A stretch of DNA of 64,000 bases, taken from assembly GCA_008933995.1 (NCBI GenBank), contig WARS01000071.1:5610652-5674651 (forward strand), read 5' to 3'. Below the pieces are notes generated by a model. That model saw nothing but the letters and a program-made list of their open reading frames with translations. It was not told the DNA's origin and made no database searches. The translations under genes were made by a program, and so were the position numbers. The DNA comes from Datnioides undecimradiatus. Its lineage: Eukaryota > Chordata > Actinopteri > Lobotiformes > Datnioididae. Positions 22,201 to 31,919 of the stretch are shown piece by piece. Positions within the stretch are counted from its first letter, which is position 1, and each line of letters begins with the position of its first letter.

Positions 22201-25200
22201 ATGAGGCTCAGATGTGCTCGGCCTTACTATGTTCCTGAACGAGTGGGATTTGATGGGATCCTCAGCAGCCAGAGAGATACTACTGAGGATGATGAAGATG
22301 AGAATGAAGTTGGTGAAGTAAGGGTGATGGATGAGGTTGTGGCAGGCAACTCGCAAACTGAGAACGGGAAGGGAAATTACAAAGAACAGTGGATTATTTT
22401 GGTGTTGAAGCATAGAAGACAGATGAGAGTGGAGTTACAGAGTAAGATCACAGGAGAGTGGTTAAATTAGGACAATCTGGCAGATGTTTGATCTCAGATT
22501 ACCAGTTTTTCTTTCCGAGAATGAAGAAGGAGCTTCCATCGGGGATTGGGACGATCTTCTCTTTGGGGCCCGAGAACTCAGGCTTTAACGGAGCAACTCC
22601 TGCGATGAAACAAAGAGTGAACGAGAGACGAGTGAATACCTGTTTACATATTAATCAACAGGTCAGCTGATTCCCCTGCAAGGCGTCACACTCACCCTCC
22701 AGTCCCTCGATGGCCCTCAGCTCCTCGTTATCCTGCCAGTCATCCTCCTCGTTCTACGGACAGGACAAACGATCAGATATTGTTGTTTTGCATTTAGCTT
22801 CGTTTTATTTAAAATGTCAAATGTGTTGCAGGAAAAAGATAAAAACAGATTCTCTACCCCTGCATCTTCATCCTCTTTCTCTTCATCTTCATCCCACTCT
22901 TCCTCCTCTTCCTTTTTCTCTCTGAAAAAGAAAACAAAAGCAGGAAATGAAAGGATGGGTCGGTTATAAATGCGTCCACTGCTCACTTTCATCCTTTCTT
23001 GAGTCAAACTTACTCGACTTTTTTCTTTCCTCCGCCTCCTGCCAAGTTGTCCACAGCGATAGCCAAGAAGACATTGAGCAGAATGTCTGATCAACAAGTT
23101 AAGGAACCCATTTTGTTACATTTGGAGTTTAAAGACAAATGATTTAACGCTCAGACTGTGACAGTGAGCATGCAAACACCTGAAAAGGATACAGTTACCG
23201 CACACAAAGAGGATGACAAAGTAAATGCACACCACCATGTTTGGGAAGACCGGCCCTCCGTAGGCCATAATGCCGTCATACATCACAGCGTTCCAGTCCT
23301 CTCCGGTGAGGATCTGCAAAGAAAGGCCATCAAAAGAGGAAAGACACCAGTGAGAAGCCTTTAACTGAAACCAAATATGTAAAATAGATGAGAAGAGGCC
23401 ACAAACACACGATGAGATGTTGAGGAAATCACCTGGAAACAAGTGAGCAGAGCCTGAGGGAAAGAGTCAAAGGTGCTTCTCTTCATCTGAGTCTCGTCAA
23501 AGTTGAATTTGCCTCCGAACAGCTGCATTCCCAGCAAGGCGAAGATGATGAGGAAGAGGAAGAGCAGCAGCAGAAGGGAGCAGATAGCTTTCATGGAGTT
23601 GAGCAGCGAGTTGACCAGGTCAGACAAGGCAGCCCAGTGCCTGGAAACAGCAAAGACAGACAGACAGGATAGATTATGCATCTGGAAATTAAGGTAGGAT
23701 GACTCCTTCCTCGTGCAGGCAACTGAATAACTCCAGATGTTCTACCACTAAACTCTAAACTAAACTACCGAGTCATCTTGAATATCCTGAGCAGTCGGAT
23801 GCAGCGCAGCACAGAGATGCCGATGGGCGGGATGACATCCAGCTCTACGAGCAGGGTCTCAAGGATGCCGCCGCACACCACAAAGCAATCGAAGCGGTTG
23901 AACAGTGCCATGAAATAGATCTGCAGGCCGAAGGCGTACATCTTCATCAGCATCTCCAGGGTGAAGAGCAGCAGCAGGATCTTGTTGGCTCGCTCTGATT
24001 GACAAGACAGGGATGTATCCAGTCAGATCGTACTAAGAAAACTTACGAAAACAAAAACAGAAATGGATTCCCACCTTGCATTTCCGTGAGCCACTTCGGC
24101 TGGCCGTAATGCTCAGAGGCGCTGGCCACTGTGTTGAGAAACACCAGCAGAAGCACAAGCCAGTAGAAGTTGGTGGTTTTGACGGCCACGCGGCAGTTCT
24201 TCCTGAACGTGTGATTCAGCTGGCACAGTTGGTCACTAAGAAAAACAAGCAGGAATCGAATTTTGAATGAGATTTATGTGTTTTGAGCGGACGTAACAAG
24301 CAGCAGAATCCGTGCAGAGATAGATAATTCTTACCAGAAGCTATTGGCCATCATCTTTGCCCTGAGAACACAAGAGAAGCACAAATCAGGATTTGACTTC
24401 TTTAACGCCCACACGCCAGTGATGAATCACAACAACGTTACTGTTATTTCTCTGCTGACTTACATCAGAGAAGCGCAGAAGCCACTGTCATCGTCGAGGT
24501 ATGCTATGTCATCGTCCGAGTCTGACTCTGTTGAAGACAGAGATAACGCTCCGGCCGTCAGAGAGAATCACGTATAATTAACCCTCATAGCCGACGGTGA
24601 CAGCTGACATACCTCCACCATCCTCACTGTGTTTGTACCAGCCGAACTTCTTCATCATCTTCTTCTTTGCAATCGCAGCACCTAGAATAGAGGCAGATTA
24701 TGCTTGGATGTAAAGCTAAACGTTGTGATTTAAGTGTGTGCACGCGTGACATTAAAACTGACGTTTGTTTCCTTCTTCATCCACGTCCTCGGCTTCTATG
24801 AGCCAATCCATGTAGCCGATCATGTCCTCCTCCATCTGCTTGCTCTCCTGCGCCTTCTGCAGCTCGCCGCGGGCCACGGCCTTTTCTCTTTCCTTAGAAA
24901 ACTCTCTGTGCACACGTTCAATAAACTCATTGGAGACACACGTTTGGAAAAAACGTGATAAATGCACAGAAAGCTGTGACCTGCGCTACTGCAGATACCC
25001 ACCCGCTCAACACACCCAATACAAGGTTGATGATGAAGAAGGACCCAAAGATGACCAGAGAGACAAAGTAAATCCATGGAATCTCATAACCAATGGCATC
25101 GTTCATCTGTGCCCAGAGACAAAGAGACAAAATCCAGGTCAGTATCTTATGCTAAATGTTAAACTGCGGAGGATCTAGGAACGTGTCTGCGTACCCAGTA

Positions 25201-28200
25201 GAGAACATCCGTCCAACCCTCCATGGTGATGCACTGGAAAACTGTCAGCATGGCGAAGAAGATGTTGTCAAAGTTCGTGATGCCGCCGTTGGGGCCTTCC
25301 CACTTGCCCCTGCAATCGGTGCCGTTGCCCTCACAAAAGCGCCCGCTGCCTGCAAACGCGCATGGTGACGGATCGTCTTCCACCATGAGACCTAGAGCAG
25401 AAAACATCAGCGGGGCGACACACATTGAGCCAACATGTCCAGGAAATATGGACGCTGCATTAAATCTATTTTACTTATTGAAGGATTATGAGACAATGGG
25501 CCCCCGGACAGCGCCCACGTCTCCTATAAAGGAGCACTCCTGAAGTAAAAGATAAACAATGTCGTTTTGTCTGCTTTGTGTTAGTTGTGCATCTATTTGA
25601 GGCTATGTTGTGTCTACTTGTGGTCATCTTGTGCCTCATTATGGAGGTTTTATGACTCTTTTAAGTTTTTTGTGGCACCCTTGTAGAAGTTTTATGTCTC
25701 CTCGTGGTATTTTGGGGTCTCTCTGATCGTTGTGTGTCCGTTTGTGGTTGTTTGGTGTCTTTGTAGTCATTTTATTTTACTTTATTGTGATACTTTTGTT
25801 TCTTTGTAGTCAATTTAAGCCTACATCTTGTTGTGGTTTGTGCTTCTTTTGTATCTCTTAGTAGTCCTTTGATTCACATTCACAGTCACTTCAAGCAGAG
25901 GCCCTGCCACCTTTGACCCCTGGCCTCTGCCCAGTGGGCTCGTTCAGTAATCCATCATAGTTTAGAGGAGCAGCTACCTGTGCTCATGGAGTAGCACGTC
26001 TTGTGCATCCTTCCGATAAAAAGCTCCAAGCCGATGATAGCGTAGATGATGATGACAAACATGACCAGCATGCCGATGTGCAGGAGGGGGACCATGGCTT
26101 TCATGATGGAGTTCAACACAATCTGTAAACCTGACAAGGCAAACACAGTGTTTTTAACGCCGCATGTAGAACGGGCACTCATGCAGAAACAGATTCAAAC
26201 AAAGTGCAAAGAACGATGACCGCACTCGGCACTCCAGATACGAGTCGAAGGGGTCGTAACACCCTGAACGCTCGGAGAGCTTTGACATCCAGGCCTCCGG
26301 GTTTTCCTGCAGCGTGATGAGCTTCTCCTGGCTTGTGATCCGTCATGGCCTCTGCGATTACACTGAACAACCTGCGCAGACACACACAGCAGCTGTTAAA
26401 CTCTTATCGGTGACAGAACATTTGCAGATTGCAAATGGTGACAACGTGAAGCCGCCAAAAATACCCGACAATGACGATAATGAAATCGAGCAAGTTCCAT
26501 CCGCTGCGTATGTAGGCGCTGGGGTGCATGACTAAGCCGTAGGCAAGAATTTTGGTGAAGGTCTCGATGGTGAAGATGACGAGAAAGACGTACTCGACTT
26601 GTTCCTGAGAACAAAAGAAAAGGCAGCTTAAGGAAGTTTGTCAAAATTGGGCTGACCTTTCTGATACGTCAGCGAGTGCGTCTGAAAGGAATAAATGTGG
26701 CGGCGCGCCGGAGAAAATTTCATGTTATTGTCACAGTAAAATAAAGACATTTAGAAAATGCTGATTTCCTCCACATCACATACAGCGTCGTGTGGCATTA
26801 ACTGACTTTTTCATGCCTCATCCCTCAAATCACGTGTGTTATCATTAACGCCTGACCGCAGTGGCTCTGTAACCTCTTAACCCACTGCCTAACACATGCT
26901 TAAACCCGTCGCAGAATCCCTTTTCTGTAACCTTCAGCCTAATGCTTCTAATCACAGCTCCCACTGTCACTAAGGCTTTTACCTCAGGCTGACACAATAA
27001 TCCAGCCGTGATGTGGTTTAATGTAAGATGGTGGAAATTAAAAATAAACACAAATCACCAACATTCCCCAAAAGTTTGATCCAGAAATTGACGATTTTAA
27101 CTGATAACACTGCAAATCACTGAGGGGAAGTGTCTTAAACTGTCAGCTTACCTCCTTTGTGCAATCCAATCAAGGGATCAACTAACATCCATCCTGCTGC
27201 AAGTGTGGGTGTGTGTGTATCCCTCTTTTTACTAAAATTTTCTAAAATCAACCCCCCAAATTTGGCCACTTTTACCCTGCAAACGAGGTAAAAAATGGGT
27301 TTTAAGGATGCAATAAGATCAACAACGATGTACGTTTTTTGTAAATATATATATATAACTATGGCTCATTTCGAATGCACCGAAGATAAACTGGTGTCTG
27401 TTCAGTTTGACCAGTGTGCAGTTTGTAATTTTCAGAAATAAACATGATGAGAAAGAAGAAGAGAAAAGAGAGAGTAAGACAGACAGAGAGATGAGGCAGA
27501 TGGCTGGCGTTTAAGTAAGTCATGATCCCTGACAGGGTCACCTAAAAGAGGTCACACCGCAACTTTTTCCCTCTAACACCATTAACATCAAACAGAGCGC
27601 TATCACCTTTTCACTAATTGTCGCTGCCGTCCGCAAAACACCTAATGACCGCTGCCATTTTTAATCAATATCTGAGGCACTTATTTGTACCCTCATCAGA
27701 GGACGAGGGAAAATGATCTCAGGAGAACCGGGTGAGAGTCAAGCTTTTCGAAACAGGAACATAAGAACATACACAGTGTTCGAGACGCTCAGAGCAGCTA
27801 CTGTTTTTAACTGCCTCGTTCATTCCTCTTAAGGACATCAAGTTGCTGTCTGAATGGTTTTATAAGGACGGGGTGCGGCGCCAGCGGTCTGATGAAGGAA
27901 CTCTTTGTGATCAAAGCTACAGCATCTGTTTCAGGTTCACACCTCATGTGATATTCTACATGTTGGCTCCTTCCACCTTTCTCACTTATTGATCTATTTT
28001 GTTAGCATCACTCTAAAAAAGCATGTCTGTTGCCATGCATCAATGGTACAGGTAAGAGAATGCATTAAGGACTTTCATCCTTGTTTTGTGAGGACTGTGT
28101 GATGAGTCATCAATTATATTTCATCAAAATAAGTCTACGTTTGAGCCTCACCGACGTTCCATAAGCATGTTCCTGTGATCCTAACTTTGAAAATGAATTA

Positions 28201-29597
28201 AATCAACACGTTAGGCTGAGTCTCTGATTATCGCTCCTATGGAAACTCACCAGTTGGTGATTGGTAGCGTTGGAGTCGTCATCAGGGTATGGCTTGGTGA
28301 CACCCATGGCCACGCAGTTGGCAAAAATGGCAAGCAGAATGAAAATATCAAAGGGCGTGAGGGTTGAAGTTAAGGGCACAACAGATCTTGTGAATGCATC
28401 TTTCCTGGAGAATACACGCATCAGCACTACATCAACCCACCCACACTCCCTAACACATTACACATTTGCATCATATTAAGATCTGATTGCATGAACGTAC
28501 ACCCCTCTGCACGGTAACTGACTCAGAGAAGGATATTTCCACTCAACGAGGGCCAGCGCTGCCATGCGGATGGGGTTGCTGAGGGTGAGGCAGCAGAGTG
28601 CTCGGGGGGCCCTGAGGGCGGACTTGTTCGCCTGCATCGCCTTCTTGGCCCCCCCTCCTCTTTTTCTGGACGAGCCAGTGGACCCAAGGGTGTCTGATTT
28701 CCCCCCATCGCCCCCAGGGGGGGCATCTGTCAAATAGAAAAGCAACCACACAGTAATTAGTTTACTAAAATATGGGAATTGCGCAAGCACTTAGAGAGTT
28801 ATGGTGTAATATATCTCATTCTGTAAGTAATCGTATGATGCATCTGGGTGTGATATACATAGTCTGTTGTATTGGTGGATACCCTGACTGCCATTCAGTC
28901 AAATCCCTGTGCCAACTTCCTGTTAGCTGTACAAACTTTCAGTCATCTCACACGCCGTGCAATCATTTCATTGCTAATATCAGCCCTCAGATTATTATCC
29001 AACACAATCAGGGAAGGATTTCACACACACGGCTGCGGTAACAGACAGGTATTCTGTCCCGAAGGCCTCATATTATAAGACCAGATGTGACCTACTTCTT
29101 TATCGGGAGCAGCGTGGCACTTAGCCCAGCACTATCCCCATGTAGGCCCATGAACACCTGTTGACAAGGCCCTGCACACAGAGTAAGCCTGCGGGTACGT
29201 TTATTACCTCGCCCAGGCAAAAACTAGAAAGATGCAGCCAAAAATATGGGCAGATAAGACTTAAAGGACACATGCATATTGTGTAAATATTGAATTTGCT
29301 ACCATTCGTGCATCTAATTATTGTCACTCTCAGAAAGAGGATGACCTGCTTGGCCGAACATAAAACATTCACTGAATATTTGGGTGTATTACTTCATAAA
29401 AACTGACAAACCTTCCATCTGACAACCTGCGATTTCAAATGGTTTGTGTTCAACATGTAGCTCTCCTGTGCAGTGAGCCTTTTAACCATTTTGTTCTGCA
29501 TATATTTGAAGGTGCATATTCTTACTAGTCTCTACTGTGTGCAAACCAAACCTCGGAGACACTGCGAGGACTCCCTACCTTTCTTTGCCCCTTCCAT
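10212..29597 (-). CDS. cacna1f: Voltage-gated L-type calcium channel alpha-1F (Cav1.4), complete
   Basis: This is the pore-forming subunit of the photoreceptor/bipolar ribbon-synapse L-type calcium channel. I reconstruct 47 coding exons on the minus strand totalling 6258 nt (2085 residues plus TGA at 10214-10212; human Cav1.4 is 1977). All junction phases match. Exon coordinates are in the domain entries that follow. It has four repeats of six membrane segments, with S4 arginine/lysine ladders in each. The EEEE selectivity filter is complete: TMEGW (about E309), TGEDW (E656), TFEGW (E1016) and TGEQW (E1315). The beta-subunit site ([13 protein letters not shown]) follows repeat I. The tail has an EF-hand, pre-IQ, IQ motif and the distal block [14 protein letters not shown] typical of Cav1.4. 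Assignment to 1F over 1C/1D/1S rests on this tail and on linkage to syp, timm17b, pqbp1 and gpkow. Two introns are U12-type. The a or b teleost copy is not resolvable here. Confidence 0.95.
12790..13010 (-). other. Asn/Gly-rich low-complexity stretch in cacna1f exon 44
   Basis: On the coding strand this part of exon 44 encodes repeated NG, NGY, ENG and GNGS words (for example [17 protein letters not shown]). It has an open, correctly phased frame and good flanking splice sites. It is compositionally unlike the rest of the channel. Confidence 0.85.
13504..13599 (-). repeat. Coding minisatellite, 8 x 12 bp (xPVV repeats in Cav1.4 tail)
   Basis: Eight head-to-tail 12-bp units CCACAACTGGYT, with only third-unit variations, lie inside cacna1f exon 43. 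On the minus strand they encode V/E/D-Pro-Val-Val eight times. The unit length is a multiple of three, so copy changes keep the frame. Confidence 0.93.
15721..15930. repeat. Degenerate (GAAC/AAAC/GAAT) tetranucleotide tract
   Basis: The start of cacna1f intron 36 is a purine-rich run of imperfect four-base words such as GAAC, AAAC, GAAT and GAAGG, an old microsatellite. Confidence 0.75.
15983..16265. mobile_element. piggyBac-like MITE with TTAA flanks
   Basis: TTAA at 15983-15986 and TTAA at 16262-16265 flank a 275-bp non-coding segment that begins CCCTATAAAACC and ends ATTACAGGG. The termini CCCT...AGGG together with a TTAA duplication are the hallmark of piggyBac-type insertion. There is no transposase frame, so this is a non-autonomous copy in cacna1f intron 36. 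Family identity is inferred from the ends only. Confidence 0.65.
16763..16791. other. Perfect 11-bp inverted repeat, 7-nt loop
   Basis: CACTGATGGTG (16763-16773), loop ATTTTTG, then its exact reverse complement CACCATCAGTG (16781-16791), inside cacna1f intron 36. No function is visible. Confidence 0.9.
19432..22357 (-). other. cacna1f: cacna1f exons 21-28: repeat III
   Basis: Exons: 22357-22228, 22129-22070, 21968-21862, 21708-21621, 21365-21258, 21015-20963, 20871-20725, 19633-19432. S1 is [18 protein letters not shown]4 is [19 protein letters not shown] (exon 24), S5 is in exon 25, the pore loop in exon 27 (VSTFEGWP) and S6 in exon 28 ([15 protein letters not shown]). Exon 28 also carries [16 protein letters not shown], a region that shapes the dihydropyridine site in L-type channels. 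Intron 27 (about 1.1 kb) contains a SINE-like repeat at 20322-20700. Confidence 0.94.
20322..20700 (+). mobile_element. SINE-like dispersed repeat in cacna1f intron 27
   Basis: It begins AAAGGAGCAGTGTGCAGGAT followed by TTAGTGGCATCTAGTGGTG and continues through AAAAGGTCCCTCTCTAGAGC and GTTTGGTTTGTCC. These are words I recognise from a very common percomorph interspersed repeat. The 3' end is diverged. No coding capacity is seen. Confidence 0.65.
22503..22921 (-). other. cacna1f: cacna1f exons 18-20: repeat II-III linker
   Basis: Exons: 22921-22858, 22753-22696, 22599-22503. Exon 18 is a run of glutamate and aspartate ([18 protein letters not shown]), comparable in position to the poly-Glu stretch of mammalian Cav1.4. 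Exon 20 carries [16 protein letters not shown], the conserved lead-in to IIIS1. The linker is short, as in other Cav1.4 channels. Confidence 0.9.
23014..24235 (-). other. cacna1f: cacna1f exons 13-17: repeat II
   Basis: Exons: 24235-24075, 23994-23769, 23640-23433, 23313-23193, 23086-23014. S1 is [17 protein letters not shown]3 is [15 protein letters not shown]4 is [17 protein letters not shown] and the pore is [15 protein letters not shown]6 is split between exons 16 and 17 (CGNY, then [13 protein letters not shown]). The exon 16 end is placed at the U12-type donor GTATCCTT, because this restores the invariant CGNYILLNVF; a GT six bases earlier would delete two residues and alter one. Confidence 0.92.
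23087..23192 (-). other. U12-type GT-AG intron (cacna1f intron 16)
   Basis: The donor is T|GTATCCTT (intron starts at 23192) and a perfect branch motif TTCCTTAAC is at 23106-23098, 12 nt from the GATCAG|AC acceptor. Tyr of CGNY is encoded T|AC across the splice. The intron is only 106 nt. It interrupts IIS6. Confidence 0.93.
24335..24905 (-). other. cacna1f: cacna1f exons 9-12: repeat I-II linker
   Basis: Exons: 24905-24763, 24681-24613, 24527-24464, 24361-24335. Exon 9 holds the alpha-interaction domain for the beta subunit, with the key GYMDW core. Exons 10-11 encode a basic stretch ([14 protein letters not shown]) and then an acidic one ([14 protein letters not shown]). Exon 12 is a 27-nt exon (AKMMANSF) with good splice sites. 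Phases are 1, 1, 2, 2 and keep the frame. Confidence 0.88.
25555..25880 (+). repeat. Degenerate tandem repeat (GTGTCTCTTTGTGGTCATTTT-like unit)
   Basis: In cacna1f intron 6 a T/G-rich stretch repeats an imperfect unit of about 25-30 bp (for example TTTGTAGTCATTTTATTT, TTTGTAGTCAATTTAAGC, TTGTGGTTGTTTGGTGTC). It is an old minisatellite. Confidence 0.7.
28357..28536 (-). other. U12-type AT-AC intron (cacna1f intron 2)
   Basis: No GT-AG solution joins exon 2 (VEWK) to exon 3 (PFDIF). The minus strand shows TGGAA|ATATCCTT at the donor (intron starts at 28536) and CTCAC|GCCCTTTG at the acceptor (intron ends at 28357). A branch-type motif GCCCTTAAC lies at 28377-28369, with the likely branch A 13 nt from the acceptor. 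Lys is encoded AA|G across the junction. AT-AC minor introns are a known feature of voltage-gated ion channel genes. Confidence 0.93.
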
Positions 29598-30250
29598 GTC
29601 CGCAGTTCAACACCACGATATCACTTCAGACAACCCACCATCAACTCCTCAGGGGATCTGCGATGCGTGAAGGATCACAGGTATCAATTTGGCCCCGAAA
29701 AGACAAAACTTTTTACGGGTAAAACAACCGGACCATCTGCAGCCTGTCATTTCACATCCACATGCAGCCCGCCGGTGCAGCTGAGAGGCTACGGGTCATC
29801 CTGCTCACCGCCCGCTCGGAGCCTTGAAATCCAATTAATCCAATTTAATTTCAAAAATCCAGTTTCTGGTAATTTCTCGCACGTGTAAATGAAAACAACT
29901 GCAAATGCTTTTTTTTTTTTTTTTTCTTTATCTGTGCAGGCACATAACGGTGACGGATATTGAAACAAACGCGTCCCCGTATCCGCGGTGGTCAGCCGTC
30001 GGGATTAAACTAGTTGAGCCGTTTAAAAAGGATGACAGTGGAAATCTTTCAAGGGGAAGGTGGAGGTGGACTCAGGAGGAACCCCGCGGCTCTGTGGATT
30101 TTAATGCAAAGTTATAGTGAAACCCAACAGGGGGAATATTCAAAGACATCGTCAGGGTTTAAATATTAGGTTGACTCGTCACTGCAAGTTAGAGAAACCG
30201 GGTTCAGGACCCTGGACAGAAGCAGGAGATGGGTGCAGTACCAGAGAAGA
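29598..30250 (-). promoter_or_regulatory. cacna1f: Candidate cacna1f upstream region with CRX/OTX-type motifs
   Basis: Upstream of the proposed start codon lie TAATCC at about 29836-29841 and its reverse complement GGATTA at 30002-30007, the core recognised by CRX/OTX2 in photoreceptor genes. A T-run is at 29910-29926. Six-base motifs are weak evidence, and a further untranslated exon upstream cannot be excluded. The rest of the region to 31859 has no gene except the timm17b 3' UTR. Confidence 0.3.
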
Positions 30251-30399
30251 GGCGTCAGGGGGCGCGCTTCCATAGTAAATAAAACATGCAAGTAACGTTT
30301 ATAACATATCTAACATCAGAACATACTTTTAGTTTTTCTAAAACGAGTAACATGCGAAACAAATAACACCACCTTGGGTCTTAAAGAACATCTGATGCC

Positions 30400-30405
30400 T
30401 TTATT
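30400..30405 (-). terminator. timm17b: Candidate timm17b poly(A) signal
   Basis: AATAAA on the minus strand is about 1.45 kb beyond the timm17b stop. A closer unrecognised signal could be used instead, so the 3' end is uncertain. Confidence 0.3.
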
Positions 30406-31055
30406 GGTTTTTTCTCAACTTTTGCATAAATATATCATAAGACAATACTTAAAATAGACATTCTTTCTATACAGTGTTTGACAGCAAAACACAGGATCAT
30501 ACTGCATCACCTCTCTGCAGTGAGCCTATGCTACCATTTTAAAAAGTGCCTAGTTGCTTGATGGGTAGTGCAGTGATGAGCGTTGCATGGCGACTGTCTG
30601 ACCAAACTGTCGGAAGTAATTCCACAAGACATCATTTTCTACGAACTCAACCACATGCAGATGAAACATGATTCCTGCTCATATTACCGTTATGTAAGAT
30701 ACTAACTAATCAGCAGAGATTCAGAGTTATAAAAGCTGCCGGGCGAGGGGTGATCTTAAGAGGAGATACTGCAAACGAAGAATGGAATGAGGTTTTGTTG
30801 AGTGTAGATCCATCTCAAGCACACACGTCATTTAAAAACACACACAGTTCTTTGCATTGATTGTCAGAGTCGACATATAGTTAAAGACTTAAAAAACATA
30901 TTCTCAGACAGCAAATATCTATGGTAAAAACTAACTAAATAAATAAAGCTGATGTAATGCCACAGACCTCTCATTATTCTACCTTTCTGCCCCGAAGCCA
31001 TTAAATCACTGTTAACTTAATCTGTGCAAAGAAGAATAAAATCTTCAGGGAGCCT

Positions 31056-31501
31056 TAAAGGAGCAGTTTGATGATTTGGGAAATATGCGTGCTCACTGTC
31101 TTGCCAAGAAGACAGAAACCAACTCCACTGGTTGCCTGGCAACACAGTAATGATAACAAGAGTCCAGCAAGTCCCTGCATCTGGCCAAGAAATAGTGCAG
31201 CTACGTGCCGATCTACGTTAAATAACAAATTGTTTCTTTTTACTCTTTGGATTTTGTATGCATACAAAAAAAAATATACCTCATGTTAATCAGCGAGCTT
31301 TACAAGGTTAGAAGGTGCATTTCGTTACTTTTGGACAGAGCAAGGTGAGCTGTTTCCTCTTGTTTCCAGTCTTGTTGCTGAGCTAAGCAGAGGGCATCTA
31401 CATATCTACCACACATACCAGAGAGTGCTATTTATCTTTTCATCTATCATTCAGCAAAAAAAAAAAAGCATAGTTCCCAAATTGTTAAGCTACCCCTTTG
31501 A
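31056..31501. mobile_element. Inverted-repeat (MITE-like) element, copy 1
   Basis: Left end AAAGGAGCAGTTTGATGATT at 31057 onward and the reverse complement of the right end (31500 down) match at 26 of 33 positions, mostly with transition differences, ending in a shared ATTTGGGAA-TATGC block. The interior is non-coding. Related sequence is at 61725-62225. It probably forms part of the timm17b 3' UTR or lies just past it. Confidence 0.7.
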
Positions 31502-31859
31502 TATGTAGATGCTGAATGATCAAATTTGTTTTACATATACATTTCAGAACTGCTTATTTAATAAGAAAAGGTCACGACAGACAGACTAACCATTAAAACA
31601 TGAAAATGTTGCTTAAAATACCGAAGGTGCAGGTTTGTCTGAAGGATCCTTGTGCACCTACAAACATTCACTCATAAATAACTTAAAATCACAGTAATTT
31701 ACCCCTGAGGCATGAGTAAATAGTTTATCTACTTGACGCCACCATAGGGACCAGCATCTAGACCACCTGGTCATGCTGACACCAGTTGAACTGTCTTGTG
31801 TCCCCTCTGCTCTCTGGTGAGACTCACTGTCCACAGCTGGCCTCAGTCCTTGCTGCTCT

Positions 31860-31886
31860 CTACTGAAAATGCCCTTTTGCCCCTTG

Positions 31887-31919
<33 letters not shown>

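Larger units (their letters stand above)
25003..29597 (-). other. cacna1f: cacna1f exons 1-8: N-terminus and repeat I
   Basis: Exons: 29597-29579, 28726-28537, 28356-28251, 26604-26465, 26371-26226, 26130-25978, 25391-25195, 25106-25003. Exon 1 is only 19 coding nt (MEGAKK plus one base). It was chosen because its phase joins exon 2 (GAT, Asp) and it has a GT donor. S1 is in exon 3 ([15 protein letters not shown]), S2-S3 in exon 4, S4 in exon 5 ([18 protein letters not shown]), S5 in exon 6, the pore loop in exon 7 ([10 protein letters not shown]) and S6 in exon 8. Exon 5 ends at an unusual donor, A|GTGCGG, supported by the conserved SGVPSLQIVLNS junction. Introns 1 and 3 (0.85 and 1.6 kb) contain no gene I recognise. 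Confidence 0.93.

Noticed and set aside
23193..23200. GT donor at 23198 for cacna1f exon 16
   Set aside because: It would turn CGNYILLNVF into CGDILLNVF; the U12 donor six bases on gives the invariant sequence and has a matching branch site.
25555..25880. CRISPR-like array (regularly spaced similar units)
   Set aside because: Units are degenerate and directly abutting without unique spacers, inside a vertebrate intron; it is an old minisatellite.
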